This document shows positions 50,821-61,170 of a DNA stretch of 64,000 nucleotides, piece by piece. The DNA is from Scylla paramamosain (Eukaryota > Arthropoda > Malacostraca > Decapoda > Portunidae). Position numbers and translations under genes: made by a program. How positions within the stretch are numbered: position 1 is the first letter of the stretch; every line of letters starts with the position of its first letter. Location: positions 537,001 to 601,000 of the forward strand of contig NW_026973701.1 in assembly GCF_035594125.1 (NCBI RefSeq). Direction: 5' to 3'. The notes under the pieces were generated by a model. The model did no database searches. It was not told the origin of the DNA and saw only the letters and a program-made list of their open reading frames with translations.

Positions 50821-50870
50821 ATGCGAATCTTTCTGGACTAGCCGTCCCAGCTATTCTCTCTGTAGAGTTT
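48121..50870. other. Unique DNA with short microsatellites
   Basis: Apart from the tentative exon, only (TG)n runs at 48777-48820, 49006-49028, 50332-50355 and 50790-50819 and a (GA)n at 50588-50620 stand out. No other gene is recognised. Confidence 0.45.
49457..49599 (+). CDS. Possible terminal SLC7 exon (tentative)
   Basis: An acceptor with a pyrimidine-rich tract ends CCTCACAG at 49456. The phase-1 frame gives VVMGSLKRVTVWQLCGPFWM and stops at TGA 49597-49599. MGSLKR..V resembles the MGSLTRFLQKL-type tail of insect LATs, and length (about 47 residues) is right, but similarity after VTVW is poor. It may be a coincidence or another damaged exon. Confidence 0.3.
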
Positions 50871-50884
50871 AGAGATCATGATTA

Positions 50885-51060
50885 TGGTTTAAATCCAAGG
50901 AAGCTACAGACTTGAGCTTCCTTGAGATGAGTAAGTTGAGACCTGTCACGCAGCACGTTCCATTGGCTCACGGCTGAGAGGATGAGGATTCGACTCCCGG
51001 GCCGAGAGGAGAGGAGCTGTGGGATTTGTCTCCCTCCCTTGCTGGAGTGCAGACCCCCTA
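50885..51060 (+). repeat. Possible tRNA-derived SINE head
   Basis: TTGGCTCACGGCTGAGAGG resembles an RNA polymerase III A box. GATTCGACTCC about 30 bp later matches the B-box consensus GGTTCGANTCC with one change. Flanks do not fold into a full tRNA and no second copy is visible here, so the call is weak. Confidence 0.3.
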
Positions 51061-51979
51061 CTAAGATGCCTCTATTCATGGGGGATCCATCTAAAGTTGT
51101 GATCCAAGGCATTCTGTGTAGCATGGTGCAGTGTGACCCACCAGGGATCCATGGTTTGGTGGAGGTCAAGAATTCTACATATCGTCTACATTCCTTGGTT
51201 GAGGTGGTTCCTCGTGAACATGGCGGGTATCGTGAATCATTATTTCTGCTGTTTCTGTCGTATGAGTTAAAATATTTGTCTAGCGATGTCAAAGGGTGGC
51301 CAAACATAAAACAAGCGGTGGTTGGTAATATTCAAGAACAGCAGGCGAGGATTGAAAACCGTAGTGGACTGGTGAAATGAGCGAAGCCAGGAGGTTGTGG
51401 ACATGTTCATTATAATGTTGCTTTACCTCAGATGATAAAATACCCATCATGGTGTATATATATTAAAACCAATGCAGTCCAAACATGAATAATCCGAATC
51501 CAAAGTTGGAACGAAGCCGGATTCCGGACGGACACCACGATAGCTGTCTCGTGTGCGCACTGCGCAGTGTACTTGGTCGTGAGGAGTGACATCAATGCTT
51601 GTCTTTCTCGCCTGAGTCGTTGACGTGCAAGGACGTCTCGTTGTTCTTCTCCTGTGGCCAGAGGTGTACTCTGTCGTTAAGGCCGTGGGTGGTGCACATG
51701 TGCCGGACAGCCAGCTGATGGGCGCCAGACTGTAATGGTGATCAGCCGGCTGCTACTGCCACCAGAGCCGGTGAGGCCATGAACTGCTCCTCTCTGCCGC
51801 CTCCTGATGGACCATCTGCCCTTCGACCACATCTGGTAAGGTTTGTGTCCATTCCCTAAAACCAGTACAGCTGACTTGGCCTGGCAGTGGCCTTCCTCCC
51901 GCTGCCTCGGTATCCCCGCTGGGGATGCCTCCCCGCCCCTCCCTCGTTCCCGCCAACCCCGACCTATATTTAGGTGGTA
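51061..51979. other. Unique GC-balanced DNA, unrecognised frames
   Basis: Overlapping frames of 132 codons (plus, 50982-51380) and 147 codons (minus, 51677-52120) have no motif I recognise and no splice context. They could be transposon remnants. No function is assigned. Confidence 0.35.
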
Positions 51980-51987
51980 GTCTAGAG

Positions 51988-52562
51988 TGATAGTCAAACT
52001 GGGTACATGGTGCACCCTAGGGCGCATGATGTTTTTCAAAGGATACTTGGAAATAATTGGGTACATGACATGGCTAGTGCATGTAAGAGTGCACAGTAGG
52101 CAAAGATGTTTTAGAAACAAAATTGTGTGTCATGTAGCATGTACATGACATGGCCAGTATGTATTAGAGTGCACAGTAGTACTCTAATACATATACATGA
52201 AGCAAATTGTGTCATGTAAAATTAATTTAATCTTAAATTAAAATATTACAAATTAGCGTATTGTATATTACACTTGGACGCAACTCGCGCCTCGCAGGTT
52301 TTGAGTTGTAGCATTTTGCTTTATAGTACATCTAGTACTTATAAAACAGTTATGTAGGATGGGGTGATTATTTTTTTATTATTAAAACAGAGACGTGCTA
52401 CTTTAATTTATATTTTTCAGTCTTGAAACTATGTATTTTTTATTTATTTATTTATTTATTTATTTATTTTTTTGTAATTCATTATCCTATGTGTTAGGAT
52501 ACATGAATATCTCAAAAGCTCCCTTGAAGGTCCATGAGCTTATAAAAGGTTGGGAAGCAGTG
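51988..52562. mobile_element. Non-autonomous hAT-like element
   Basis: An exact 8-bp duplication GTCTAGAG flanks the element (51980-51987 and 52563-52570). The ends are degenerate hAT-type inverted repeats: TGATAGTCAAACTGGG at left and GGTTGGGAAGCAGTG at right (canonical CAGTGGTTCCCAACCTGGG type). The interior is AT-rich and non-coding, with two tandem GTACATGACATGGC blocks (about 52060 and 52142). A diverged copy of the interior is at 3780-4010. Confidence 0.75.
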
Positions 52563-52570
52563 GTCTAGAG

Positions 52571-53118
52571 GATCCGCCTCACTGTCGCGGTGTTCCGCCA
52601 CTGGTGCCCGTCCTGGCGTCCTTCTCTCCCTTTCTCTCAAGGCCGCTTGGTCGGGTAGTGCTTTGGAGGTGACGGACCAAGGGGTTGTATAGAGTGAGGA
52701 TCATTTCTTTAATTTATGTTCAAATGATCTGCCGATTAAGACAATTATTTTGTTCGGGTTGTTTACGGCTTACGAACATTGTTGGCTGTTTTAGGCTGCT
52801 CGATATTGTTACTCCCAAAGGGAAGGAAGTCCTGGATGAGTGTGTGGGTGTACCTTGGCATCAGCAAAACAAGGTTAGTGAGTGTTAGTGAGTGTTCATG
52901 AAGGGAGGAGGAGGAGGAGGGGAAGAGAAAAATAGTATTAGTACTACTACTACTACTACTAATGCAATATGTGGTGTAAATTATTGCATATCGCAGAATC
53001 TCGTGGCGTAATGCACCCCACAATTACGTATTTGCTTTTTATACGAAACATGGTTACACTTCTTTCAAGTTCACGGAAAACGGATTTTCACAACAAAAGG
53101 AGAGCCTCACAGAACCAA
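52571..53118. other. Unique DNA, no gene recognised
   Basis: A short ACT run lies at 52943-52962 and GGA repeats near 52905. The 67- and 86-codon frames show no domain. Confidence 0.4.
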
Positions 53119-53337
53119 GGACTATTTTGAAACACTTCTGTGCCACGCCTCCACTACTTTCAGAAGACTGTAGTTGAAGTTGCAAGGGTCTTCAAGGGTG
53201 TTTTTATATTTCTGGTGGCAGATAAACAAGATTCCCTTGTTATGAACAAGAGAAAGACTCTAGAGAACTCGGCTGATCAAGTCTGTGGCCTTTGAACATT
53301 GTCGTATTGAGAGAGCGAAGCGTTTCAGAATACAGGC
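53119..53337. mobile_element. Inverted-repeat element, copy 8
   Basis: Left end GGACTATTTTGAAACACTTC, CCTCCACTACTTTCAG. Right end GTGGCCTTTGAACATTGTCG and AAGCGTTTCAGAATACAGGC. Confidence 0.75.
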
Positions 53338-53564
53338 ATCAAACACAACGAGGCGTGATCCGAAGCTGTGTTGGTGCTCCGATCAGAAGAGTGTGACAGC
53401 CGCGGCGCTCAGATCACACACACAGTCAGTCTTGCCGCCAGTCGCCGCCCAGCCTCGGATGGCGGAGGGGGCACGCTTGTTTCCGATCCGGGATATGTGC
53501 TTGTGTTTCACTTGTGACGACTCTCTGACGCCTCTGGACGGTTGTGTGTACCTGGCATCCCTGC

Positions 53565-53718
53565 AACACACACACACACACACACGTCCATGTACCATAG
53601 CTTATAATTTAACAGCAAAACATGATTACAAACATTTATAAAGACATCCAAAATTATAGAACTACAAACCAACATAACACCATAAGTTAATAAATACAAA
53701 ATAAGTAACTATCAGATT

Positions 53719-53750
<32 letters not shown>

Positions 53751-53795
53751 ATACACACACACACACACAGGCAGCAGCAGCAGCAGCAGCAGGAT
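53565..53795. repeat. Short (CA)n and (CAG)n tracts
   Basis: CA at 53569-53585 and 53720-53769, CAG at 53770-53791. Followed by unique DNA to 54125 with a G-rich run near 54103-54122. Confidence 0.8.
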
Positions 53796-54129
53796 CGGGT
53801 GAACGGAGCCATACCTTCTCATCACCAGCAGGTCAAATGAAAGAGTTTTAAGTGCAGGAAAGTGAAAGGACTTCAGATAAAGTGAAGGAATACAAGTGAA
53901 GTGTTCGGAAAGTGTAATCTGACAAAGAAAGTGAAGGAAGAAAGAATGAAAGAGGGCAAGGCGGAGAGGTGCAGAAGGGAGGAACCAAGAAAGGATACGA
54001 AGCAAAGGTTTAAGGACGAGGGAGAGGAGGAGAAAGGTATGGAAGTTAGCGAGAGTGTGGTGACTGTACCCATCGTCATGTATGGAGTACGCTTCTCATA
54101 TGAGGGGGGAGGGGGGGAGGGGGATTCAA

Positions 54130-54605
54130 CACTCCTGAACAGGCTGGAATCAGAAGTGTTTCGTCCTATCAGCCTTCTCCTCTAACTGACTCTTACTCAG
54201 TCTCTCTTCGCCGCAATGTTACATCTCTTCTTGCCTTCTGCCTCTACTAACACGCTGACTGCCCTTATGATCGTGTTAACTGCATGCCTCTCCTCTTCCC
54301 GCAGCCTCGCTGCACAAGACTTTCTGCTTTCTCCCACCACTATTCTCTTCACTTCCCAAATGCAGGATTTAACCAGTATTCACAATCTTTTAATCCTTTC
54401 ACTGTTAAATTCTGGAACTCCCTGCTTGGTTCTGTATTCTGCTCTTCCTACGACCAGAATCCCTTCAAGGGGGAAGAGTCAAAACATTTTTCAAATTTTG
54501 GATTATCCGTTCTGTCCTTTTTCTTTAGTACCTAGCACCCCGGTGGTCCCTTTCTTATGAAATTTTTCCAGCCCCTGGCCAGTGCCACTACTACATAAAG
54601 AATAC
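54130..54605 (+). mobile_element. LINE 3' end, same family as 3.2 and 29.3 kb
   Basis: The plus strand encodes, in shifted frames, NRLESEVFRPIS, RRNVTSLLAF, NCMPLLFPQPRCTRLSAF, GFNQYSQSFNPFTVKFWNSL and VFCSSYDQNPFK. This is the C-terminal end of a LINE ORF2 (consensus FIPFTGKLWNSLP.SVFP.SYDL). The 3' tail ends with the family signature CCTGGCCAGTG. Frameshifts and stops make it inactive. Confidence 0.75.
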
Positions 54606-55545
54606 ATAGATAAATCGCTAAACTTTTAATTTCGGAGAAGAGCCTGAGTTAGCCCCTGACTTAATACACAGCAGAGGAGGAAAGTGCTTGAACTTTGCCG
54701 CATGTTATACAACTTTTTTTTTTACTATTCTTTCTTTTTGCTATATTTGAGGAACTAGACCTTGTAAAATATTGTTTTATGTAAAGTCACTTGTCTTGCG
54801 TTTTGTATTTCTATGAGTTTGGCACTCTGCTTTGGTTACGATATGATAAATGTGCGTGTTTGACATCAAGACTTTGCCTGTATTTATAACATATGTTCTT
54901 GTTATCTATTTTAAAATCTGTTTTATGTATTTTTATAGGTGTAATTAATACGATTTACTTTTTATTTGATTTCATCAAACAAGTAAAAAAGTGTTTACAA
55001 TAAAAAGAGAGAAAAAGGTTAAGAAATAGGTAAAATTAGTGTTGGTAAAACCTCAGCCTGTTCTTGTACGTGTCGTGTTCCAGTTGAGGTTGGCGTGACA
55101 AGTGGAAAAGACAAATATGGTGGTGATTTTATAGGTGGACTCTGAAGATACTTTATAGTGTATGAAGTGGCTACACTGTACAAGAGGTAGAGGTGAATGG
55201 GTATTACACGCACGGCAAGGAGGACAAGGTGGCAGGTCACCGCTGTCCTGTAAACACTCTGGAGACTCGTTGCCAAATGCACACTGATTTTCTCACGCTG
55301 AGCTCATCGTGTCGTCTCATTCACGGAAGTCAGTGTCCTTGCCATACTTTGAGTGAGCAGTAAAGTGTTGCCGTATTGTGTGCTGTTGTATCAGCTGCTT
55401 CATTGTGCGTCAGCTCCTCATGTTTTCAAAAGTCCTCTTCCTTGTGCACTACTTGAAGAAATTGAGTGCACCACCATGCAGGAAGTCTTCTCTTGGTGTG
55501 TGTACCGAGGAAACACCAGTTTATCTGCTGTGAAAACCTGCACAA
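54606..55545. other. AT-rich unique DNA, no gene recognised
   Basis: No repeats or splice-consistent coding blocks were seen. Confidence 0.4.
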
Positions 55546-55546
55546 T

Positions 55547-55735
55547 TTTATAAAGTAAATATGACATATAAAGAAATGACACGTCAACAATAAGTGGAAT
55601 TCTCCAAGCAGCGAAACATGAAGCAACCTGCTGCAGCAAATTGCTGACGCCACGACAAGCTTCACTGTTCTGCAAAGTAAACATGAATCTTGAAGACACG
55701 ACACACCCATGATGATTGGAATGTTGCTAATACTG
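55547..55735. repeat. Diverged 125-bp tandem duplication
   Basis: The segments starting AAAGTAAATATGACATATAA (about 55554) and AAAGTAAACATGAATCTTGA (about 55675) align through GAAGA/AAGAAA, CGACAC/TGACAC and TGGAAT at equal spacing. Confidence 0.55.
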
Positions 55736-55903
55736 TAATGGACAGACTGGTTGCATGGGTGACAGCTTGTTTGAGTGAGGCGGATGTTGGTGGTTTGCGC
55801 GGGTGTAAGGACAGATACTTACTCCTGGGACAAAGGAAGTGAGTGACTTGCTGGTCGACTGTCTCTGCTGCTTCATCCTTCACGACGCCACCAGCAAGTG
55901 CAA

Positions 55904-56120
55904 GGCCGGTGTTCTGAAAGACTTTGCTCTGCCATCACGATTGTCTTCAAAGACCACAGAAGTGATTAGTCACTTTCTCTGAACTGTCCCGATTAATAAG
56001 GCTGAACTACTGTCACTCCTATCACTGCAATCACGAACACACGCTTGGAAATGCCACTAATTCCCACGAGAGCCTGTTAAAGGTTGTCCAGATAAGACGC
56101 GGAAGCATTTCAGAATCCGC
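55904..56120. mobile_element. Inverted-repeat element, copy 9
   Basis: Left end GGCCGGTGTTCTGAAAGACT with CATCACGATTGTCTTC. Right end AAGCATTTCAGAATCCGC. More diverged than the 35-39 kb copies. Confidence 0.65.
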
Positions 56121-56545
56121 ACATAATATACGTACATCACACTGTTCTCACTGGACCCTACTGACGGAAATAATTCACCTGTTTGTTAGAGTATTCCCGA
56201 AAAACGACGTAACACGGCCTCTCAAACCCATAGTAGCCTGCATTTACACACCACCAAAAAGAAAACAAGTTGTTATGTACGTACTTCCAACTTAATACAG
56301 GACGGAATACTTATAATATAAGTATTCCGATCTCTGGAAAAATATGCCGAAAAATAGATTGAAAAAATAAATAAAAAGCGAAAGAAATAAAAAAATATAT
56401 ATATATAAAGAAAATGAAAAAAATAAGAAAATAGAAAAATGATGAAAAAAATAAGTAAATACAGTAAATGCTAACAAAAAAAAAATAAATAAAATGGAAA
56501 AAAAAAAAAAATCCGTAGAGCACATGGCAATAAAGGCAGCAGCGG

Positions 56546-57112
56546 TTGGTAGTGATGCATGCATGGCTAAGAAGACTGAGGAAAGTAATGAGAAGGTATG
56601 AGAAGAGGACCCGATGGGCTGCACTGAAGGCTGGCCAAGAAGCAAGAGTTCAAGACCAAGGTGCCACACACAGTGAACCTAAACACAGAGCGGTTCCAGG
56701 ACTGGTGGAAGAAGAGTGCGGGGATCTTGAGAGGAGTGGATAGAGAAGTACTGGGAGAAACGTGTGGAAAGTCACGCACAACTAGACAACAATGGTGGTG
56801 GAGTGAACACGTCAACAATGCACTGAAAAGGACAAAGCAAATCAAGAAAGAGTGGGAGCAGAGCGGAACGAGGCAGAATAAGGTGGAATACAGAAGAGCA
56901 AAGAAGTTAGCAGGGAAAGCAGTGGCGGTGGCTAAGGCTGAGGCATGTCGTGATTTACTGGAAAAGCTGCAAACACCAGGAGGAGAGAAGAGAACATGCA
57001 GGATACCAAGGAGTAGGAACAAGCCAATAAAGGATGTAAATCATGCGAAGCAGATGAAGGATGCTACTGGTGTGGTGCTAACTGATATGAAGAAGGTACA
57101 GGCGACATGACT
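56546..57112 (+). mobile_element. RTE-like LINE fragment upstream of the RT core
   Basis: The plus strand encodes RRLRKVMRRYEKRTRWAALK, then NTERFQDWWKKSAGIL, QQWWWSEHVNNALKRTKQIK, KEWEQSGT, YRRAKKLAGKAVAVAKAEAC and IKDVNHAKQMKDATGVVL. This pattern (WW..V...K...K.W, Y...KK.A...VA.AK, KD..G.VL) is the endonuclease-RT linker of RTE-clade retrotransposons. One frameshift separates the first part. The RT core does not follow: the satellite DNA starts instead. Confidence 0.78.
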
Positions 57113-57202
57113 GACAGGAACAAGGTACAGGAGAAGACTGGGATGTTTGTGTGAAAAGCGTGACTTGTGACAGAGGATAGAAAATGAAAAATTATATTTG
57201 AT

Positions 57203-58440
57203 AATACAATTATGTACATAACTGTAAAAACCGTAACTTGCTCAGGAGGATGAAAGAAAGGAAAGAAAAACATTGAAGAAAAATATACATATATCATGTG
57301 TGAAAGAAAAAAAAACCTCGATCATGAAAGAAGAATAAAGAAAAGAAAAAAATGATAAGATAACACAAGTAAAAAAGAATGAAAAACGTAACTTAGTGTA
57401 AAAAAAAGAAAAAAATAAAGAAAAAGTAAAATACGTGCTGTAATAATATTATCGATGTTTGTGTGGAAAGCGTAACTTGATCAAGAGGATAAAACAAACA
57501 AACAAAAAAAAAAGGAAAAAGGGAGAAGGTATGGAAAACAAAACCTGAAAATTACAAAAAAGAAAAAGTAAAAAAAAAAAAAAATATGCAGTAAAATGAA
57601 GGATGCCTGTGTGAAAAAGAAAGACAGCGTGAAGAAGAGGATGAATTGTGTGTTTTCCTGCAAGAATCTGAGCCTTGCTCGTCACGCAGGAAGAACATTT
57701 TCTCTGTGAAATAAATGAAAAAAAAAATAAAAAAAATAATGTATTAAAATTTTACATGTGTGTTTGAAAAACGTTCCCCAAAAAGAATTAAAACAGGAAA
57801 AGAAAAATCAACAAAATATAAACCAAAATAATGGATGCATTTGTGAAAAAAATAAGGAAATAAATATGCAATGTGGATGTTTGTGTGAACAGCGTGATAT
57901 GTCCGAGAGGAAAAAACAAGGAAAAGAAAATGTGAAAAATGTGAAAAATATATCTTTCAAGAGAATGCAAAAATAAAAACGTGAAAATGTGAATAAAAGT
58001 AAAAAAATAAAGAAGAAAAACAAGATATTGTAATACAATTATGTATGTGTGTGAAAACCGTAACGTAAAAAATAAAACAGAAAAAAGGAAATAAAAAAAA
58101 TAGTAAAATGATGTATATCAATGGGAAAAAACGTAACTTGAAAAGGACAAAAAAAAGAAAAGGGAAAAAAATGTAGTAAAATTATTGAAGCATGTGTGAA
58201 AAAGTTAATTTGATGAAGAGGATAAATTAACTTTTTTTCCTACATAAACTTGAGCCTTGCTTTTCATGCGGCAAGAAAAACAAAGTAAAACAATGGACGT
58301 GTTTGTAAAAAAAAATGCAAAGAAAAAGAAAAAAAAAATGTAACAATTATGGATGGATTCATCCAAGAGAATGAAATTACACGAAGGAAAACGAAAATAC
58401 GAAGGAATGTCAAAAAGGTATGTGAAGAAAATCATTAAAT
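57203..58440 (+). repeat. Segmental duplication, copy A
   Basis: Aligns collinearly with 61168-62430, offset by about 3.97 kb, with small indels in A-runs. Shared stretches include CCGTAACTTGCTCAG, GCTGTAATAATATTATCGAT, GAATCTGAGCCTTGCTCGTC, TTCAAGAGAATGCAAAAATA and GGATGGATTCATCCAAGAGA. Confidence 0.9.
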
Positions 58441-58789
58441 AAAAAAACGCTAAAAAGAAAAAAAAAATAAGAAAAAAGAAGAAGAATATTTTATAATAAA
58501 ATTATGTATATAAGTGTGAAAACCGTGGCTTGTTGAAGAGGATGAAATAAAGAAAAGAAAAAAAGAGAATATATGTTCCTGAATATATGTATATAGTGTG
58601 TGTAAAAAAAGAAACTTGAAGAATAAAAAAAAAAAATGAAATAAAAAAAATGAAAAAATACAAAAAAGTAATTTAAAGAGAATAAGGAATAAAAAGATAA
58701 ACAAAAAAAAAAAAGAAACATGTGCTAAGATCATGGATGGATGCGTGAAAAACTTACTTGATGAAGAAGATAAATTGTCTTTTTTTTTT

Positions 58790-58897
58790 TTTTTTTTTTT
58801 TTTTTATCCTGCATGAGTCTGAGCCTTGCCTTTCATGCAGCACCAACATTATTGCGGTGGAAAAAATGCGAAATAAAGGAAAAAAAAATTATAGTAA

Positions 58898-58982
<85 letters not shown>
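58790..58982. repeat. Poly-T and (TA)n inside the satellite
   Basis: Poly-T at 58779-58805 and (TA)n at about 58903-58981. Confidence 0.93.
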
Positions 58983-58986
<4 letters not shown>

Positions 58987-60165
58987 AGGATTAGAAATAA
59001 AAGAAAACGAAAAAAAAAAGAAAATAAGCAGTAAAATAACGGATTGATATGTGAAAAAAATATAAAGAAAAAAGAAAAATCATGTACCCTAATTAGGGAT
59101 GTTTGTGAGAAAAGGGTTACTTGTGTGAGACGATGAAATAAAACAAAGAAACAGGAAAACAAAGAAAAGGGGAAACATATGACTTACTGATGAGAATAAA
59201 AAACAAACTGAAACGTGAAAAAAAAAATAAAAATAAAAGAGCACAATCTTGCAATACAGTTACGTATGTATATAAGTGTGAAAGTCGTAAGTTGTCCAGG
59301 AAGATGACATGAAGAAAAGAAAAAAAATAATGTTGTAGAAAAATATGTATATAGTATGTGTGAGTTAAACATGATGAAAAAGAATAAAGGAAAAAAAGAA
59401 TAAAATAAAAGGAACAAATAAAAACGCGTAACTTGAAAAATAAAGAAGAAAAGATATATTTGTAAACAAGACGTAACACGTTCAAGAGGATATAAAAGAA
59501 AATACAAAAAAAAAAAAAAGGAAAATGCGCACTGTAATTGTGGATGTTTGCGTGAAAAGCGGAACTTGTTGAAGAGGATGAAATATGACAAAGAAGAAAG
59601 AAAAAAATGCAGTAAAATTACGTATATATGTCTGAGAAATGTAAATTGAAAAGGATAAAAAAATAACGAAAAAAAAAGAGACATTATGGATGTATGTGTG
59701 AAAAACTTAACATGATGAAGAGGATAAAAGTATTTTTAACAAAAGAAATTGGTGTCTTGTTTTTCATGCACTAACAACATTATTTCTTTGAAAAAAAAAA
59801 CATGGAAAGAAATTAAAAGGGAAAAAAAGAAAAGTATAGTAAAATAATGAATGCATATGTGAAAATAACAATTTCTCGAAGAGAACAAAAAAAAAAAAAA
59901 TTAAAAAGCATGAAAAAATAAATATATAGTAAATAAAGAAAATATTTATATAGGAGAGGAAAAGACAATTTGTTCAAGAGAATGAAATGAAGAAAAAAAA
60001 AGAAAAATCAACTTCAACAAAAATTATTTAGGAAGTATGTGCAAAAAAATAAATAAAAAAATGAAATAAATAAATAAATAAATAAATAAAAATAAATAAA
60101 TAAAAAAAATAAAAAATAAAAATAATGAAAGTAAAAATGAAAAAAATATATTGTAATAAAATTAA

Positions 60166-60166
<1 letters not shown>

Positions 60167-60254
<88 letters not shown>
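60167..60254. repeat. (TA)n microsatellite
   Basis: About 88 bp of TA following AAATAAAT repeats (60040-60125). Confidence 0.95.
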
Positions 60255-60260
<6 letters not shown>

Positions 60261-60535
60261 TTATTATTATACCTATTATACTTCTACTACTACCACCACT
60301 ACTACTACTATGTTTACAAGCACCCTCGCTAGAGGCGAGTAGGTAGAAGAAAATAAGCAGTAAAATAACGGATTCATATGTGAAAAATATAAAGAAAAAA
60401 TAAAAATCATCTACCCTACCTCTAGCGAGGGTGGTTGTAAACATAGTAGTAGTAGTAGTAGTAATAGTAGTAGTGGTAGTAGAAGTATTAATGGGTAGTA
60501 GAAGTATTAATGGGTATGATAATAATAATATTATT
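60253..60535. repeat. Long inverted repeat with satellite unit as loop
   Basis: The left arm (about 60253-60337) contains ATTATTATTATACC, ACTTCTACTACTACC, TATGTTTACAA and CACCCTCGCTAGAGG. The right arm (about 60419-60535) carries their reverse complements in mirrored order, with one small duplication (GTAGAAGTATTAATGG twice). The loop (about 60345-60415) is a satellite segment nearly identical to 59020-59095 (AGCAGTAAAATAACGGATT). Confidence 0.88.
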
Positions 60536-60544
60536 ATTTGATAA

Positions 60545-60815
60545 TATAGTGCCCCTTGCAGCTCTCACCTCCCGTGGAGGGGCACAGGGAGGTGTTGCTC
60601 TCTCACCTCCCGTGGGCAGCTCCGTCACCTATTGTGTGCTTGTTAGGCACACGTGGCGATGGAGAGGATGCCCTTGAAGTTTCTTGAAGTTTCTTGGAGA
60701 GGATGGATGCCCTTGAAGTTTCTTGTGAGTTCTGAGTGGGGTTTGAACCCCGGCGTCCCTCACTCAAAACTCCAAAGTCCATCACTCTACCCACTGGGAC
60801 ACGAGGGCCCATAAT
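60545..60815 (-). mobile_element. tRNA-derived SINE (tRNA-Gln-like head)
   Basis: Read on the minus strand, the 5' end (near 60812) is tRNA-like: TGTCCCAGTGGGTAGAGTGA as A box, an anticodon-loop-like ACTTTGGAG, and GGGGTTCAAACCCC as B box and T-arm. The anticodon would be TTG (Gln). A body follows with a repeated GGGCATCC/AAGAAACTTC segment and two CACGGGAGGTGAGAG blocks, ending in an ATAATA-rich tail next to the inverted repeat. The acceptor stem does not close, so it is not a functional tRNA gene. Confidence 0.72.
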
Positions 60816-61086
60816 AGTAGGTGTAAAGTTGGGTATTTCCCCGTATTGTTTTCACGTCACTAAATATCACTGTAGCTTAATGATACTTTTTGTGTAGATG
60901 CGTACTGTCGTGAAACGTGTTCATGAGGAGTTACAACCAGATTTATGAGGCAAAGTCCACCCTTGCTTTCATGGCTCTCTTGTGTTGCGCAAGAGAACCA
61001 AATGTTGTGGTGCGCGGACTCCTTGTCTTTTGGCTTTTGTTACCTGGACATCACAGTACATACATGTGTACTTAGTGAAGTATAAA

Positions 61087-61088
<2 letters not shown>

Positions 61089-61167
<79 letters not shown>
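61089..61167. repeat. (CT)n microsatellite
   Basis: About 79 bp of CT. It joins directly to copy B of the segmental duplication. Confidence 0.95.

Positions 61168-61170
<3 letters not shown>

Larger units (their letters stand above)
57113..60165. repeat. Degenerate AT-rich satellite array
   Basis: About 20 monomers of very uneven length (roughly 70-170 bp) share a core near GTGTGAAAAACGTAACTTG followed by TGAAGAGGATGAAAT. Cores lie for example near 57150, 57228, 57467, 57882, 58051, 58190, 58515, 58743, 59105, 59277, 59464, 59550 and 59695. A-rich spacers separate them. A second block (CTGAGCCTTGCTTTTCATGC) appears every 550-900 bp (57665, 58250, 58820, 59750 variant), giving a higher-order pattern. 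The Phe-rich minus-strand frames are artefacts. The core recurs after 61168. Confidence 0.85.

Noticed and set aside
51677..52120. 147-codon minus-strand frame
   Set aside because: It runs from unique DNA into the hAT-like element with no motif. It is unlikely to be a gene, though a transposon remnant cannot be excluded.
59184..59684. Long Phe-rich minus-strand frames in the 57-62 kb region that look like membrane proteins
   Set aside because: They are translations of A-rich satellite DNA. The periodic core repeats and indels between copies A and B break the frames.
60735..60815. Possible tRNA-Gln gene on the minus strand
   Set aside because: A and B boxes are good, but the acceptor stem and anticodon stem do not close and a SINE body follows, so it is a tRNA-derived SINE.
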